DNA of 64,000 nucleotides from Cyclobacteriaceae bacterium (GCA_019638355.1 JAHBTY010000004.1:248001-312000); one strand, 5' to 3'. Positions 1 to 9,662 are shown, numbered from the stretch's first letter. Notes: generated by a model from the letters alone, not told the origin. Numbers and translations: made by a program.

Positions 1-851
1 AAAACTCCAAGTTCAATCAGGCGCTTATAGCGGTTCTTACGTAACACTTCCCAGCCCGACTTATACACTGCCTCATACCGCGCTATGTCTTCCGGCAAGG
101 CATGTAGTGGCCAATGAGGCGCAGTATGTGCTACATATAAAAAGAAAGGTTTGTCATCTTTTGAAAAGCGATCAATAAATGCAACTGAACTATCTGCAAG
201 CGCATCGGTATGATAATAATTGGGAGGAACCGACATTACCTGCTTGTTACCGCTTACTAATGCGAATGGATCGAAGTAATCAACCACGCCCCAGATATTT
301 CCATAATACTCATCGAACCCGCGGGCGGTGGGTACTTGCGCTGAATCTGCAAACGCACCGAAGTTTTGTTGATGCGAAGTCCATTTCAATTGTTCTTCTC
401 TTATGCGATCATATCGTTCAGCCACATGCCACTTGCCCGTCATGCCGGTATTGTAACCGGCACTTTTCAATACTTCAGCCAGCGTTACAGTATTGCTTGC
501 CAGAAAGCCTTGATAACCCGGTTGGCCACCGGGCGTAGTCATTTCTCCTATACCAGCCTGGTGTGGATATAACCCTGTAAGCAATGAAGCACGCGTGGGG
601 CAACATCTTCCATTATTATAAAATTGTGTAAAGCGCATGCCATTGGCTGCGAGGTAATCCAGGTTGGGTGTTTGAATCTCGCTGCCGTAACAACCCAGAT
701 CAGAGTAGCCCATATCATCGGCCATGATGATGATAATATTGGGGCGCTCATCTTTTGATTTGCCTGCAGGACTCGCACAAGCCAGCAAACCAAAACCGAT
801 CACCATCAGGTTTAAACTCTTCTTAAGAACCGATGCGAAGGATGTAACCAT
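1..851 (-). CDS. Arylsulfatase lipoprotein, C-terminal part cut by window edge
   Basis: Type I (formylglycine) sulfatase that hydrolyses sulfate esters, probably on a glycan, in the periplasm or at the outer membrane. The frame is open from an ATG at 851 to base 1 without a stop (283 codons), so only the N-terminal half is visible. A hydrophobic signal ends in a lipobox (GLLAC, lipidated Cys about residue 25). The metal-binding ADDMGYSD follows at about 44-51, and the sulfatase signature C-C-P-T-R lies at 83-87, so Cys83 would become formylglycine. GKWH follows further on. It starts 3 nt after the stop of the upstream sulfatase gene, so the two are co-transcribed, and they are close paralogues along the whole visible length. 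The substrate cannot be told from sequence. Family assignment is certain; the missing half could hide a defect. Confidence 0.93.
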   Translation of the reverse strand, partial: MVTSFASVLKKSLNLMVIGFGLLACASPAGKSKDERPNIIIIMADDMGYSDLGCYGSEIQTPNLDYLAANGMRFTQFYNNGRCCPTRASLLTGLYPHQAGIGEMTTPGGQPGYQGFLASNTVTLAEVLKSAGYNTGMTGKWHVAERYDRIREEQLKWTSHQQNFGAFADSAQVPTARGFDEYYGNIWGVVDYFDPFALVSGNKQVMSVPPNYYHTDALADSSVAFIDRFSKDDKPFFLYVAHTAPHWPLHALPEDIARYEAVYKSGWEVLRKNRYKRLIELGV

Positions 852-854
852 GAT

Positions 855-2546
855 TTAATTCTTATCAGGTAAAGGATAAACCTGAGTGGCATTCGCCAAC
901 TCTTCCCATTTGGTTTGCATGTTGCTTACCACATCCGGATATTTTGAAGCCAGATCGTTATTTTCAGTTCGATCCTGATCGAGATCAAATAATTGCCACG
1001 CGGCATCATCGCCTAACTTTACCAGCTTCCATTTTCCCTGGCGCAGACCTTTACTACCGAAGTGTTCCCAGAAGATGTATTCCGGATCTTTTCTATCGCC
1101 ACTTGTAAACACCGGTACCAGCGATGTTCCTTGTTGTGGCGTTATTGCATGTTGTTTAAACTCTGCTGGATAAGTTACTCCGGCCAAATCGGTACACGTT
1201 GCCATAAAGTCAACCACATGGCCCATCTCTGTACTGATGGTATTTTTTGAAGTGATACCCAGTGGCCAATGGGCAATCATCGGTGTAGCAATTCCGCCTT
1301 CATAAATTTTTGATTTCCAAAACCGGAATGGTGTATTAAGTGCATGTGCCCACTGCATACCAATGCCGGTGTGCACGGTTTGTGGGCCGGCCATGTTCTC
1401 TTTTGTTTTTACTAGCGGGAATGTTACTTCTCTACCATCGCGGGTACTTCCGGCACGATCAAAGCCCGGCCCATATTTTCCTGGGTCTTCACTGCTTGCT
1501 CCATTATCCGACAGGAAAAGAATAAGGGTATTATCCAACTCACCCAACTCTCTTAATTTATCGATAAGTTTACCTACACCTTTATCCATTCGCTCTACCA
1601 TTGCTGCATGCACCGCCATAGCCTTTGCATCCCATTCAGCATCGGCATTCTGTTGCCAATCTTTATCAGGAAACATCCACGGAGTAAGTTTTGCAGTGGC
1701 ACTATCCAATAAGCCCAATTCAAGCATGCGCTGGTAACGCTTTTCACGAACCGCTTGCCAGCCATCTTTGTACTTACCTTCGTAACGGGCAATGTCTTCG
1801 GGCAAAGCCTGTAGCGGCCAGTGTGGTGCTGTGTGAGCTATGTATAAAAAGAAGGGATTATCTTTTTTTGCAAACTGTTGTACATAGGCTACCGCTGAAT
1901 CTGAAATTGCATCGGTGTGATAATAATTATCTGGAACAGTAAGCACTTGTTCTTTGCCATTCACTAAAGAGAATGGATCGAAATAATCTACTACGCCCCA
2001 AATGTTTCCATAGAATTTATCGAACCCACGCGCTACCGGGTATTGCGCTGTATCAGAAAACGGTCCGAAGTTTTCCTGATGTGCAAGCCACTTTAGATGT
2101 TTCTCTTTTTCAAGTGCAATGGTTTCTGAAACGTGCCACTTGCCCGTCATACCGGTACTGTAACCAGCTTGTTTTAAAACTTCGGCAAGTGTTATCGTGT
2201 TCTCGGTAAGATAACCGCGGTATCCGGGTTGTCCTGTATCAAATGTCATACGGCCAATGCCTGCCTGGTGTGGATACAAACCCGTAAGCAACGAAGCTCT
2301 TGTTGGGCAACAACGCGATGTATTGTAAAACTGTGTAAACCGCATGCCATTGATGGCGAGGTAATCGAGGTTGGGTGTATTGATTTCACCACCGTAACAA
2401 CCGAGGTCGGAATAACCCAGATCATCGGCCAGAATGATTACAATGTTTGGCTTTTTGGGATCGGTGGTTTCTGGTTTTGAGGTGCAAGCCGAAACCAAAA
2501 TGGCTGCCAGAGCCAAAATACAATAGCGGAGTTTTACAGGAAGCAT
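855..2546 (-). CDS. Arylsulfatase lipoprotein (type I sulfatase)
   Basis: Full-length 563-residue sulfatase. The signal peptide ends in LVSAC (lipid Cys21), predicting an outer-membrane or periplasmic lipoprotein. Asp41 and Asp42 (ILADDLGYSD) are metal ligands, and C-C-P-T-R at residues 79-83 is the CxPxR signature whose first Cys is oxidised to formylglycine. GKWH near 137, a LFLSDNGAS segment in the middle and WEHFGSKGLRQGKWKL near the C terminus complete the alkaline-phosphatase-like fold. It is followed after 3 nt by a paralogous sulfatase and lies 189 bp downstream of the hybrid sensor gene on the same strand. A formylglycine-generating enzyme in the same cluster would activate both. The tandem paralogues suggest duplication followed by substrate divergence. 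Exact substrate is unknown. Confidence 0.95.
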   Translation of the reverse strand: MLPVKLRYCILALAAILVSACTSKPETTDPKKPNIVIILADDLGYSDLGCYGGEINTPNLDYLAINGMRFTQFYNTSRCCPTRASLLTGLYPHQAGIGRMTFDTGQPGYRGYLTENTITLAEVLKQAGYSTGMTGKWHVSETIALEKEKHLKWLAHQENFGPFSDTAQYPVARGFDKFYGNIWGVVDYFDPFSLVNGKEQVLTVPDNYYHTDAISDSAVAYVQQFAKKDNPFFLYIAHTAPHWPLQALPEDIARYEGKYKDGWQAVREKRYQRMLELGLLDSATAKLTPWMFPDKDWQQNADAEWDAKAMAVHAAMVERMDKGVGKLIDKLRELGELDNTLILFLSDNGASSEDPGKYGPGFDRAGSTRDGREVTFPLVKTKENMAGPQTVHTGIGMQWAHALNTPFRFWKSKIYEGGIATPMIAHWPLGITSKNTISTEMGHVVDFMATCTDLAGVTYPAEFKQHAITPQQGTSLVPVFTSGDRKDPEYIFWEHFGSKGLRQGKWKLVKLGDDAAWQLFDLDQDRTENNDLASKYPDVVSNMQTKWEELANATQVYPLPDKN

Positions 2547-2735
2547 GCGCGGAAAGTTTTAGTTCTTTCGTTTGCAGTTGACCTTAACCGCAAACGTGTG
2601 CACAATGATAGGCCGGAGCCAGCCGGAACACCCGCACAGGTGTGCAATTGAACTGGACTAATGTTGAAATATTAGCTTTTACTTGCTTTTTGAAGGATTT
2701 TGAAGAGAACCACTTCCCGATTGCAGAAATAAGAC

Positions 2736-5700
2736 TTAGGCTTCGGTGGGCAGGCCTTGCTTATAATCGGTGGGATTAACGTGGTACTTTTCTTTAAACG
2801 ACCGGCTGAAATAATTGGCATCGGCATAGCCTACCTGAGCAGCAATTTCAGAAATGTTGAGGTCGGATGTTTTTAACAACCCGGCAGCCCGTTGCAGGCG
2901 AATATGCCGTATAAATTCTGAAGCGCTCAGGCCCACCAATTTTTTCATTTTAAGATGCAGTAGCGACCGGCTTACACAGGCTTCTTGTGCGAAGGTGGTA
3001 ATGTTGAACTCCGTATCGTCTAGGTGCGCTTCTACAATTTGGGTTAGTTTCAGAATAAAATCCTGATCGCGATTTGCCACCGTTACCGTCAGGTCTTTTA
3101 AACTTCCAAACTTGATAAAATGGCTTTTGAGCTTGTCGCGTGTAAAAAGTTGATTCTTTATTACCAGATCAAGTTCGCGTATAGCAAAAGGTTTGGCTAA
3201 GTAAGCATCTGCCCCTTCGTTAAGACCTTCTAATCTACTTTCAATTGTTGTTTTGGCCGTAAGCAAGATAACCGGTATGTGGCTGGTGGCAATATCGCCC
3301 TTTATGGCTTTACATAATTCTATTCCATCCATTTCCGGCATCATAATATCACTTACTATCACATCCGGACTGGAAACTTTAATTCTTTCCAGCGCTTCAG
3401 CCCCATTGTGCGCCTTTACCACCTTGTAATGTTTCTCGAAGTGATCGCCTAAGAAATTAATCAGTTCATCGCTGTCTTCAACTATCATCAACTGGTATTC
3501 GGGCGTAACATCCTGCCGGGTAGATTCTTCATCGGGTTGAGCTGGAAGTACGTGATCAATGTCAATAGTTTTATTTCCATCCACCACGGTAACCCTACTA
3601 TCGTTTACGGATTTAGGTAATGGCATTGTTAGCACCACTTGTGTTCCTACCCGTTGCCGGCTTTCAATCTGAATGGAGCCCCCCAGAAAGTCAGTTAAAC
3701 TTTTTACCAATGCCAGTCCAATACCTGTTCCGCTACCCGACTTGCGTGCGCCTTCGGTTTGATAAAATGCTGTAAACACATTTTGTAATTCTTCTTTGCT
3801 CATACCAGCACCGGTATCGCCAATCATTATTCTAAGTTGGTCGGGCTTGTCGCCTGCTTCTACCTTCACTACCACTTCCATTTCGATGGAACCTTCTGCT
3901 CCGGTATATTTCGCGGCATTAGAAACCAGGTTCGTTACAATCTTTTCAAGTTTATCCGCATCGAAAAAAGTATTGAACACCGATGTGGTCGAATTAAAAT
4001 AAAACCGGATATTCTTTTTGTTGAATAAGGGAGCAAACGCCATAAACGTATCATTTAAAAAGCGGATGATGTCGCCCTTCACAAAATTTATTCGGGCATG
4101 ATCGGTTTCCACTCTTCTAAATTCCATCAATTGCTCAATCAGGAAATGAAGCCGTTTTGCATTTCGCTTAATGGATGCGTAACCAGAAGTATAAATTTCC
4201 TGTAAGGGATTTTCCTGCAAATGCTTGTCGATAGCCGCAATGATCAGCGTAAGCGGAGTTTTAAATTCGTGCGAGATGTAAGTGAAAAAATTTAGTTTAT
4301 GCTGATTGATTTCATTGATCTTTTCGCGTTCCATGCGTTCGAGTTGTAACGCCATACGAGCCTGATTGCGATAACCCAATATGTACCGATACAGAAAGAA
4401 CACACCAATCACCAATACAACATAAATCACCATGGCCCACTTCGACAACCAGAAAGGCGGCAGTACTGTAATTTTCAATTGCTTCACCTCGTTGGCCCAA
4501 ACGCCATCGTTATTCGCAGCCTTAACTTTAAACACATAGGTGCCAGGCGAAAGGTTAGTATAAGTTGCACTGCTCTTATCGGCCACATAATTCCAATCAC
4601 CTTCAAATCCTTGCAGGTAGTACGCATATTGATTGCTTCCGGGCGAGTAATAATTAATGGCTCCGAAATCAAGTGTAATTACATTCTCGTTGTACTGCAG
4701 CGTAAGCTCGGTAGTATTGTTAATGGTGCTTTGCAGTAAACTCTCCTTCCCAATGGGAACACTTTTATTAAACAATTTCAGATCGGCCAGATAAGTTGTG
4801 GGTGCCACACGGTTCACCATCAAACTATCAGGATGAAAATAACTCAGGCCATTTACGGTACCAAAATACATCCAGCCACTACGATCTTTAAAGGCCGACT
4901 TATAATTAAACTGATTGTTGGGCAACCCATGCGAAATATTAAAATTAGTAAACACTTCCGTAGTTGGGTTAAACCTGGCAAGCCCACGGTTGGTGCTCAT
5001 CCAGAGATTTCCCTGACCATCTTCTAAAATTCCATATACATAATTATTGGGTAAGCCTTCTGCTACAGTATAAGCTTTAAGCTTACCACTGGCGCGATCT
5101 AATTTTACAAGCCCTTGACTGACGGTTCCAAACCACATCTGATTTTTGGAATCTTCAAACGCACAAATAAATCCAATACTCTCGCGAAGCTTTCGAGTGC
5201 TTTCCATGGACGTAAATGTTTCCGTTACCGGATTATACCGATACAGTCCATCTGCATCCATCAAACAAATCCAGATTTCACCATAGCTGTCCTCAAAAAT
5301 TTCATAGATAAACCTTCCGTCAAACAATTCAGAATGAAAAGGCTCGTACGTGCCTTTGAGTTTATTGAATTTATGCAAGCCACCGGTTGTGCCAATCCAC
5401 ACTTCACCCTTTCTGTCTTTATAGATAGCATAAATCATGTTATTAGTAAAGGCCGACTCTTCCTCTTGCCCTTTTTTATAAACCTGAATATTTTTTGTGT
5501 TCGGGTTGTATCGGTTAATCCCACCTAAAAAAGTTCCTATCCAATATGTGTTGTCCTCATCTTCAAACAAAGCATGTACGTTATTCACGTTTAACTTTAC
5601 AGTACCAACATCACTTCTCAGGTAGCCGAGTTTATTGGATTTACGATTCCAGATATTTACACCACCGTCTTCAGTGGCAATCCACAGGTTATCATCATCA

Positions 5701-6788
5701 CCTTGAATAATATCGCTGATAGCCTTGCCACTCAATTTTTCTTTGCCCCCATCCGACATTAATGTTTTGAAACCTTTCTCCTGTGGTTTTACACTATTTA
5801 CACCACCGAAGTAAGTTCCAACCCACATAATGCCTTCGCGGCTTTGATAAATTTCATAAATAGCTTTATCGCTTAATTGAAAAGGTGATTGATCGAACGA
5901 TTGCATGTAATGCTTTGATTGTGCTGTTTGAGGATCGTAGGTAAAAACTCCCCATTCCGTACCAATCCAAAGTTTACCATTCCTATCTTCAGCTATTGCT
6001 CTTACTGCGTTTGTTTCCAGCGAGTTGGTTTTGGATATTTCGATTGCCTCGAATCCATCGGTTGAAACATTGTAATGAAATAAGCCATTCTTTTTTGAAC
6101 CCAACCAGATACCCTCGTTTCTATCCTTATAGAGACAAAAAATATTTTCAAACAAACTAACCTTTCGGTTTCGATCATCTAAAAATGATGTGTATTCTTT
6201 CAATATCTCACCGTGTTCATTAATCATTATTACTTTGTGGAGTGTTGCTATCCAAAATACGCCTCGTTTAAATTCTACTATATCCAACACTACCCGCCCG
6301 CTTAATAATGGTTTCAGCATTTGTTCTGCCTCTGTATATTGATATAAGCCTGTACCGCTACCGATTAGCAAGGTGCCCGAACTGGTTTCAATCATCTGAT
6401 TCACATATCCTACCGGGCCACTTTCGCTAAATACTTTTTTAAAAGTTTGAAGTTGATTGTTATAAGTATGAAATCCATTGGCTGTGCCCACATATAAGAT
6501 TCCATTTTTACCATCCTTCAGGTTAGAGATATGGTTTGAGGATAATCGTGTAGAATCAGCCGGATCGGCATATAACGTAACCAGCGAACTACCATCGTAT
6601 CTATTAAGTCCTTCGCGGGTTCCTATCCACATAAAACCGGTGCTATCTTGTGTAATTGAATACACTGTATTATGAGAAAGACCGTGGCTTGTTGTTAACT
6701 TATGGAAAATCAAATCATCGGCAGGTGGTTGCGCAACCGCTGTGTACATGGCCAACAAAAAAATGAATATGAGCCCGATCAGTTTCAT
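2736..6788 (-). CDS. Hybrid two-component system sensor/AraC regulator (HTCS)
   Basis: A 1350-residue one-piece two-component regulator typical of Bacteroidota glycan loci. Order: signal peptide (1-19), about a dozen propeller repeats of the form G-x-x-W/L-x-G-T (30-670), a Y_Y_Y domain (about 675-778), one membrane helix (784-801), HisKA with phospho-acceptor His840 in SHEFKTPL, HATPase (N-box Asn957, GTGIGLAL), receiver domain (from about 1097, phospho-acceptor Asp1147 in SDIMMP), then an AraC-type helix-turn-helix (about 1255-1345). The periplasmic propeller binds a ligand, often an oligosaccharide, and the C-terminal domain activates nearby promoters. It sits between the FGE gene (33 bp upstream) and the two sulfatases, which are its obvious targets. 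No SusC/SusD pair is in the window, so the transported substrate is not indicated. Confidence 0.95.
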   Translation of the reverse strand: MKLIGLIFIFLLAMYTAVAQPPADDLIFHKLTTSHGLSHNTVYSITQDSTGFMWIGTREGLNRYDGSSLVTLYADPADSTRLSSNHISNLKDGKNGILYVGTANGFHTYNNQLQTFKKVFSESGPVGYVNQMIETSSGTLLIGSGTGLYQYTEAEQMLKPLLSGRVVLDIVEFKRGVFWIATLHKVIMINEHGEILKEYTSFLDDRNRKVSLFENIFCLYKDRNEGIWLGSKKNGLFHYNVSTDGFEAIEISKTNSLETNAVRAIAEDRNGKLWIGTEWGVFTYDPQTAQSKHYMQSFDQSPFQLSDKAIYEIYQSREGIMWVGTYFGGVNSVKPQEKGFKTLMSDGGKEKLSGKAISDIIQGDDDNLWIATEDGGVNIWNRKSNKLGYLRSDVGTVKLNVNNVHALFEDEDNTYWIGTFLGGINRYNPNTKNIQVYKKGQEEESAFTNNMIYAIYKDRKGEVWIGTTGGLHKFNKLKGTYEPFHSELFDGRFIYEIFEDSYGEIWICLMDADGLYRYNPVTETFTSMESTRKLRESIGFICAFEDSKNQMWFGTVSQGLVKLDRASGKLKAYTVAEGLPNNYVYGILEDGQGNLWMSTNRGLARFNPTTEVFTNFNISHGLPNNQFNYKSAFKDRSGWMYFGTVNGLSYFHPDSLMVNRVAPTTYLADLKLFNKSVPIGKESLLQSTINNTTELTLQYNENVITLDFGAINYYSPGSNQYAYYLQGFEGDWNYVADKSSATYTNLSPGTYVFKVKAANNDGVWANEVKQLKITVLPPFWLSKWAMVIYVVLVIGVFFLYRYILGYRNQARMALQLERMEREKINEINQHKLNFFTYISHEFKTPLTLIIAAIDKHLQENPLQEIYTSGYASIKRNAKRLHFLIEQLMEFRRVETDHARINFVKGDIIRFLNDTFMAFAPLFNKKNIRFYFNSTTSVFNTFFDADKLEKIVTNLVSNAAKYTGAEGSIEMEVVVKVEAGDKPDQLRIMIGDTGAGMSKEELQNVFTAFYQTEGARKSGSGTGIGLALVKSLTDFLGGSIQIESRQRVGTQVVLTMPLPKSVNDSRVTVVDGNKTIDIDHVLPAQPDEESTRQDVTPEYQLMIVEDSDELINFLGDHFEKHYKVVKAHNGAEALERIKVSSPDVIVSDIMMPEMDGIELCKAIKGDIATSHIPVILLTAKTTIESRLEGLNEGADAYLAKPFAIRELDLVIKNQLFTRDKLKSHFIKFGSLKDLTVTVANRDQDFILKLTQIVEAHLDDTEFNITTFAQEACVSRSLLHLKMKKLVGLSASEFIRHIRLQRAAGLLKTSDLNISEIAAQVGYADANYFSRSFKEKYHVNPTDYKQGLPTEA

Positions 6789-6821
6789 TGGTCATCAAGA
6801 TAACGATAACCTAACAATTAA

Positions 6822-7826
6822 TTACTTCTTTACATCCTTCACACACCTGAACCCTACATTCGACATGCCGCTATCAAACGCAGTACCTTGCCGCGCAGTG
6901 GTGCGGTAATTGGAACAATAGTTGGAAGCGCATAAAAACGATCCACCCTTTGTAACATATTTTAATACACCGGGCTCGTTCGGATCGTACGATTGTTCTG
7001 GCCCGGTGGGGTTATCGATTGGTTTGTTGGTTGGTAAAGTGGCAAAATAGTTAACATTGTACAGATCACTCGTCCACTCCCACACATTACCTATCATATC
7101 GTACAAACCAAAGTTGTTTGCCTCAAAGCTTGCAACCGGTGCGGTTCTTTCAAAACCATCTTCCAACAAATTACGCGTAGGAAAACTGCCTTGAAAATAA
7201 TTCGCTTTTACGGTTACGTTTTCTCCTTGCTCAGTGGTTAGCCCCGACTGCGCTGCAAACTCCCACTCAGCTTCGGTAGGCAATCGCTTGCCTGCCCATT
7301 GGCAATATGCCCGTGCATCTTCATAGGATACGTGCACAACCGGGTGATCCCACCGTGCTTCTATCGTGCTCGCTGCACCTTCAGGATTTTTCCAGTTTGC
7401 ACCTTTGGTCCATTTCCACCATTGAGAGTAATCGTGTAAGGAAACAAAACCGGCAGGTGGATTAAAAACCAATGAACCTGCAACTAAAATACTATCAGCA
7501 GGTTTGGGTGTGCCTGCCGGCAATTGTTTTTTCAATTCCTCCCAATCGGGTTTACGCTCGGCAATGGTAATATACCCGGTGGCTTCGGTAAACTTCTTAA
7601 ATTCTTTATTAGTAACCTCGGTAGTGTCCATCCAAAATGCACTCACCTTAACGGGATGTGCGGGCCGTTCGTGTTCATACGATTCTTTGCTGTTGGTGCC
7701 CATCACAAATTCGCCACCGCTCAGCTTAACCATATTATCTTGCCTGGTTTGCGGTTCGCGGTCAGGGGTACAACTCGCCACCACACACAACATCCCTATT
7801 CCAAAAAATCTGCTTACTGTTTTCAT
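6822..7826 (-). CDS. Formylglycine-generating enzyme (sulfatase-modifying factor) lipoprotein
   Basis: A 334-residue SUMF1/FGE-fold protein. The signal peptide ends in VVASC (lipid Cys19). The fold begins with the GGEFVMG strand at about 38-44, with WKWTKGANWKNPEG in the middle and GNVWEWTSD further on. The C-terminal segment carries C-A-S-N-Y-C with cysteines 299 and 304, the spacing of the two active-site cysteines of true FGEs, followed by N-V-G-F-R-C. Many SUMF1-fold proteins lack these cysteines, so this copy is probably catalytic: it oxidises the CxPxR cysteine of sulfatases to formylglycine. It is the first gene of the sulfatase cluster, 33 bp upstream of the sensor gene. A lipoprotein signal would place it outside the cytoplasm, which implies modification after export. 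Confidence in catalysis is lower than in the fold. Confidence 0.9.
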   Translation of the reverse strand: MKTVSRFFGIGMLCVVASCTPDREPQTRQDNMVKLSGGEFVMGTNSKESYEHERPAHPVKVSAFWMDTTEVTNKEFKKFTEATGYITIAERKPDWEELKKQLPAGTPKPADSILVAGSLVFNPPAGFVSLHDYSQWWKWTKGANWKNPEGAASTIEARWDHPVVHVSYEDARAYCQWAGKRLPTEAEWEFAAQSGLTTEQGENVTVKANYFQGSFPTRNLLEDGFERTAPVASFEANNFGLYDMIGNVWEWTSDLYNVNYFATLPTNKPIDNPTGPEQSYDPNEPGVLKYVTKGGSFLCASNYCSNYRTTARQGTAFDSGMSNVGFRCVKDVKK

Positions 7827-7908
7827 TGGCCATCAAATTAGGAATAAATCGCAAACACAATTATTCTAAATTGCCGTTCGGAAAATTTTACCTTCAACCG
7901 GTTATTGT

Positions 7909-8631
7909 ATGCATTTAAAAATCTATACCGACTACAATACTTTATCGGCACACACTGCGGAGTTAATCAATCAATATATAAATCAAAAGCCAGATGCATT
8001 TATCTGCATTGCTTCCGGGCATACACCCATTGGAGTTTTTCAACACCTAAAACGCGCTATTGAACAAAACAAAGTAAGTTTAACCCGTTGCACATTTCTT
8101 AGTCTGGATGAGTGGCTGGGCATTGATCCTTCCGATCCTGGCTCATGCCTGTCGATGTTACAACGCGACTGTTTCAAACCGCTTGACCTTAAAGCTGAAC
8201 AAATTCACTACTTTAATATTCATGCGCCTAACCTTCATGAAGAATGCAACCGCATTAATAAGTTGATTGCCGACAATGGCGGGCTTGATATTATGTTGGT
8301 GGGTGTGGGCACAAATGGCCACATTGGTATGAACGAACCCGGCACTCCATTCAATTCGGTTGCCCATGTGAGCGAACTTGCCGAAGAAACCAAAACGGTA
8401 GGCCAGAAATATTTTAAAAAGGCAACAGCATTATCGCAAGGGATTACGCTCGGACTAAGCCATCTGCAGGAAGCCCGTTTGCCTATTGTAATGGCAAATG
8501 GTTCGCGTAAGGCAGCCATTCTTGCACAAGCATTAAAGGGAAAACCTTCGGAACACATACCGGTAAGCATTGTACACCAAATACCCCAGGCCTGGGTTAT
8601 GCTCGATCAGGAAGCTGCAAGCTTACTGTAG
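7909..8631 (+). CDS. nagB: Glucosamine-6-phosphate deaminase (NagB family)
   Basis: A 240-residue sugar-phosphate isomerase of the NagB/RpiA/6-phosphogluconolactonase superfamily. It would convert glucosamine-6-phosphate to fructose-6-phosphate and ammonia in the cytoplasm. SGHTP (about 36-40) binds phosphate, SLDEW (about 65-69) carries the general-base Asp, and GTNGHIGMNEPG (about 134-145) holds the catalytic His and Glu. In this loop Asn replaces the Asp found in the longer enteric enzymes, as in the short monomeric type. It is divergent from the FGE gene across an 82-bp gap, so it may share a control region with the sulfatase cluster. Amino-sugar release by sulfatases or glycosidases would make this a plausible partner, but that is inference. 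6-phosphogluconolactonase is the alternative and is less likely because of the GHIGMNEPG loop. Confidence 0.88.
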   Translation: MHLKIYTDYNTLSAHTAELINQYINQKPDAFICIASGHTPIGVFQHLKRAIEQNKVSLTRCTFLSLDEWLGIDPSDPGSCLSMLQRDCFKPLDLKAEQIHYFNIHAPNLHEECNRINKLIADNGGLDIMLVGVGTNGHIGMNEPGTPFNSVAHVSELAEETKTVGQKYFKKATALSQGITLGLSHLQEARLPIVMANGSRKAAILAQALKGKPSEHIPVSIVHQIPQAWVMLDQEAASLL

Positions 8632-8699
8632 CCATCCTGGCAAACCTGTAAAGTCATAAATCGTTTGATTTAGTAAATTGCGCTTAATTTTTTAGATTC

Positions 8700-9662
8700 A
8701 TGATTCGAGCTTTTGATTGGGTTGAGGCTGTACTGGTAATTTTATTTTTGGTAGCGTATGGTATTTACCTGTTGCGTATTATTCGCATTAGCAAAGCGCT
8801 GCATTCGCCTGCATACACCATTTTTTTCAAACTCATTACCAGGTCGCTGGTTGTAGTATTGGTTATCATTTCAATACTCGGCCCTACCTATGGCGATTCT
8901 AAAAAAGAAATAAAATCGGTTGGCAAAGACATTATGATGTGCGTGGACCTCTCAAAATCAATGGACGCATTTGATATTCAGCCCACACGCTTAGAAAAAA
9001 TAAAATTTGAACTCAAAAAAATTGTAGCTGCGTTTAATTCCGACCGACTTGGCCTTGTTATTTTTTCTTCAGAGGCTTTTATGCAATGCCCATTAACGTA
9101 TGATCAAAATGCTTTAAACCTATTTATTGAAACCATGAATACCAATCTGGTGCCGGCCAGTGGTACCGATTTTGGCCCGCCATTAAAAATGGCTCTTTCC
9201 AAATTAACGGATGATGAAAATCCAAATGGAAGCCAAAAATCGAAGGTAATAGTATTAATAAGTGATGGCGAAGATTTTGGTGATGAAACGGACAAGATAG
9301 CCCGTGAAGTAGAAGATGAAGGCATTCGTTTGTTTACACTGGGTGTTGGCACCGAACAAGGAAGTCAGATAGCAGCCTCGAAAGGATTTAAAACCGACTC
9401 GAAAGGAAATGTGGTAATCTCAAAACTAAATCCAGCATCGCTTAAAGACTTGGCTAATAAAACAGATGGCCAGTATTTTGAGATAAACGAATCCAGAAAT
9501 GATGTTAATCGACTTATAAATTCAATTAATAAAATTGAAGGCCAGATGCGCGATGCCAGGTTGGTAGATGTTTCTTCGAATCGTTATTTTTACTTTCTGT
9601 TGGTAGCACTGATTTTGCTTGTGCTTGATGTAATGGTGAGTGTTCGAACGGTGAGAATTTAA
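8700..9662 (+). CDS. batB: VWA-domain membrane protein, BatB-like
   Basis: A 320-residue membrane-anchored von Willebrand A protein. Two N-terminal helices (about 9-27 and 47-62) precede the VWA domain, whose MIDAS metal site D-L-S-K-S occurs at 83-87, with the SGTDFG loop and ISDGED later. A C-terminal helix lies at about 297-315. BatB belongs to the Bacteroides aerotolerance (Bat) group, membrane complexes of poorly defined envelope function usually encoded with MoxR, a DUF58 protein, BatA, BatC, BatD and BatE. Here only batB and batC are present. A possible promoter is TTTG at 8664-8667 with TAATTTTT at 8685-8692 (one mismatch to TAnnTTTG), 7 nt before the ATG. Whether it is functionally BatA or BatB cannot be settled without relatives. 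Confidence 0.85.
   Translation: MIRAFDWVEAVLVILFLVAYGIYLLRIIRISKALHSPAYTIFFKLITRSLVVVLVIISILGPTYGDSKKEIKSVGKDIMMCVDLSKSMDAFDIQPTRLEKIKFELKKIVAAFNSDRLGLVIFSSEAFMQCPLTYDQNALNLFIETMNTNLVPASGTDFGPPLKMALSKLTDDENPNGSQKSKVIVLISDGEDFGDETDKIAREVEDEGIRLFTLGVGTEQGSQIAASKGFKTDSKGNVVISKLNPASLKDLANKTDGQYFEINESRNDVNRLINSINKIEGQMRDARLVDVSSNRYFYFLLVALILLVLDVMVSVRTVRI

Noticed and set aside
548-793. 81-residue open frame on the minus strand inside the first sulfatase
   Set aside because: It is out of frame with the sulfatase frame that runs open from 851 to base 1 and contains the C-C-P-T-R signature.
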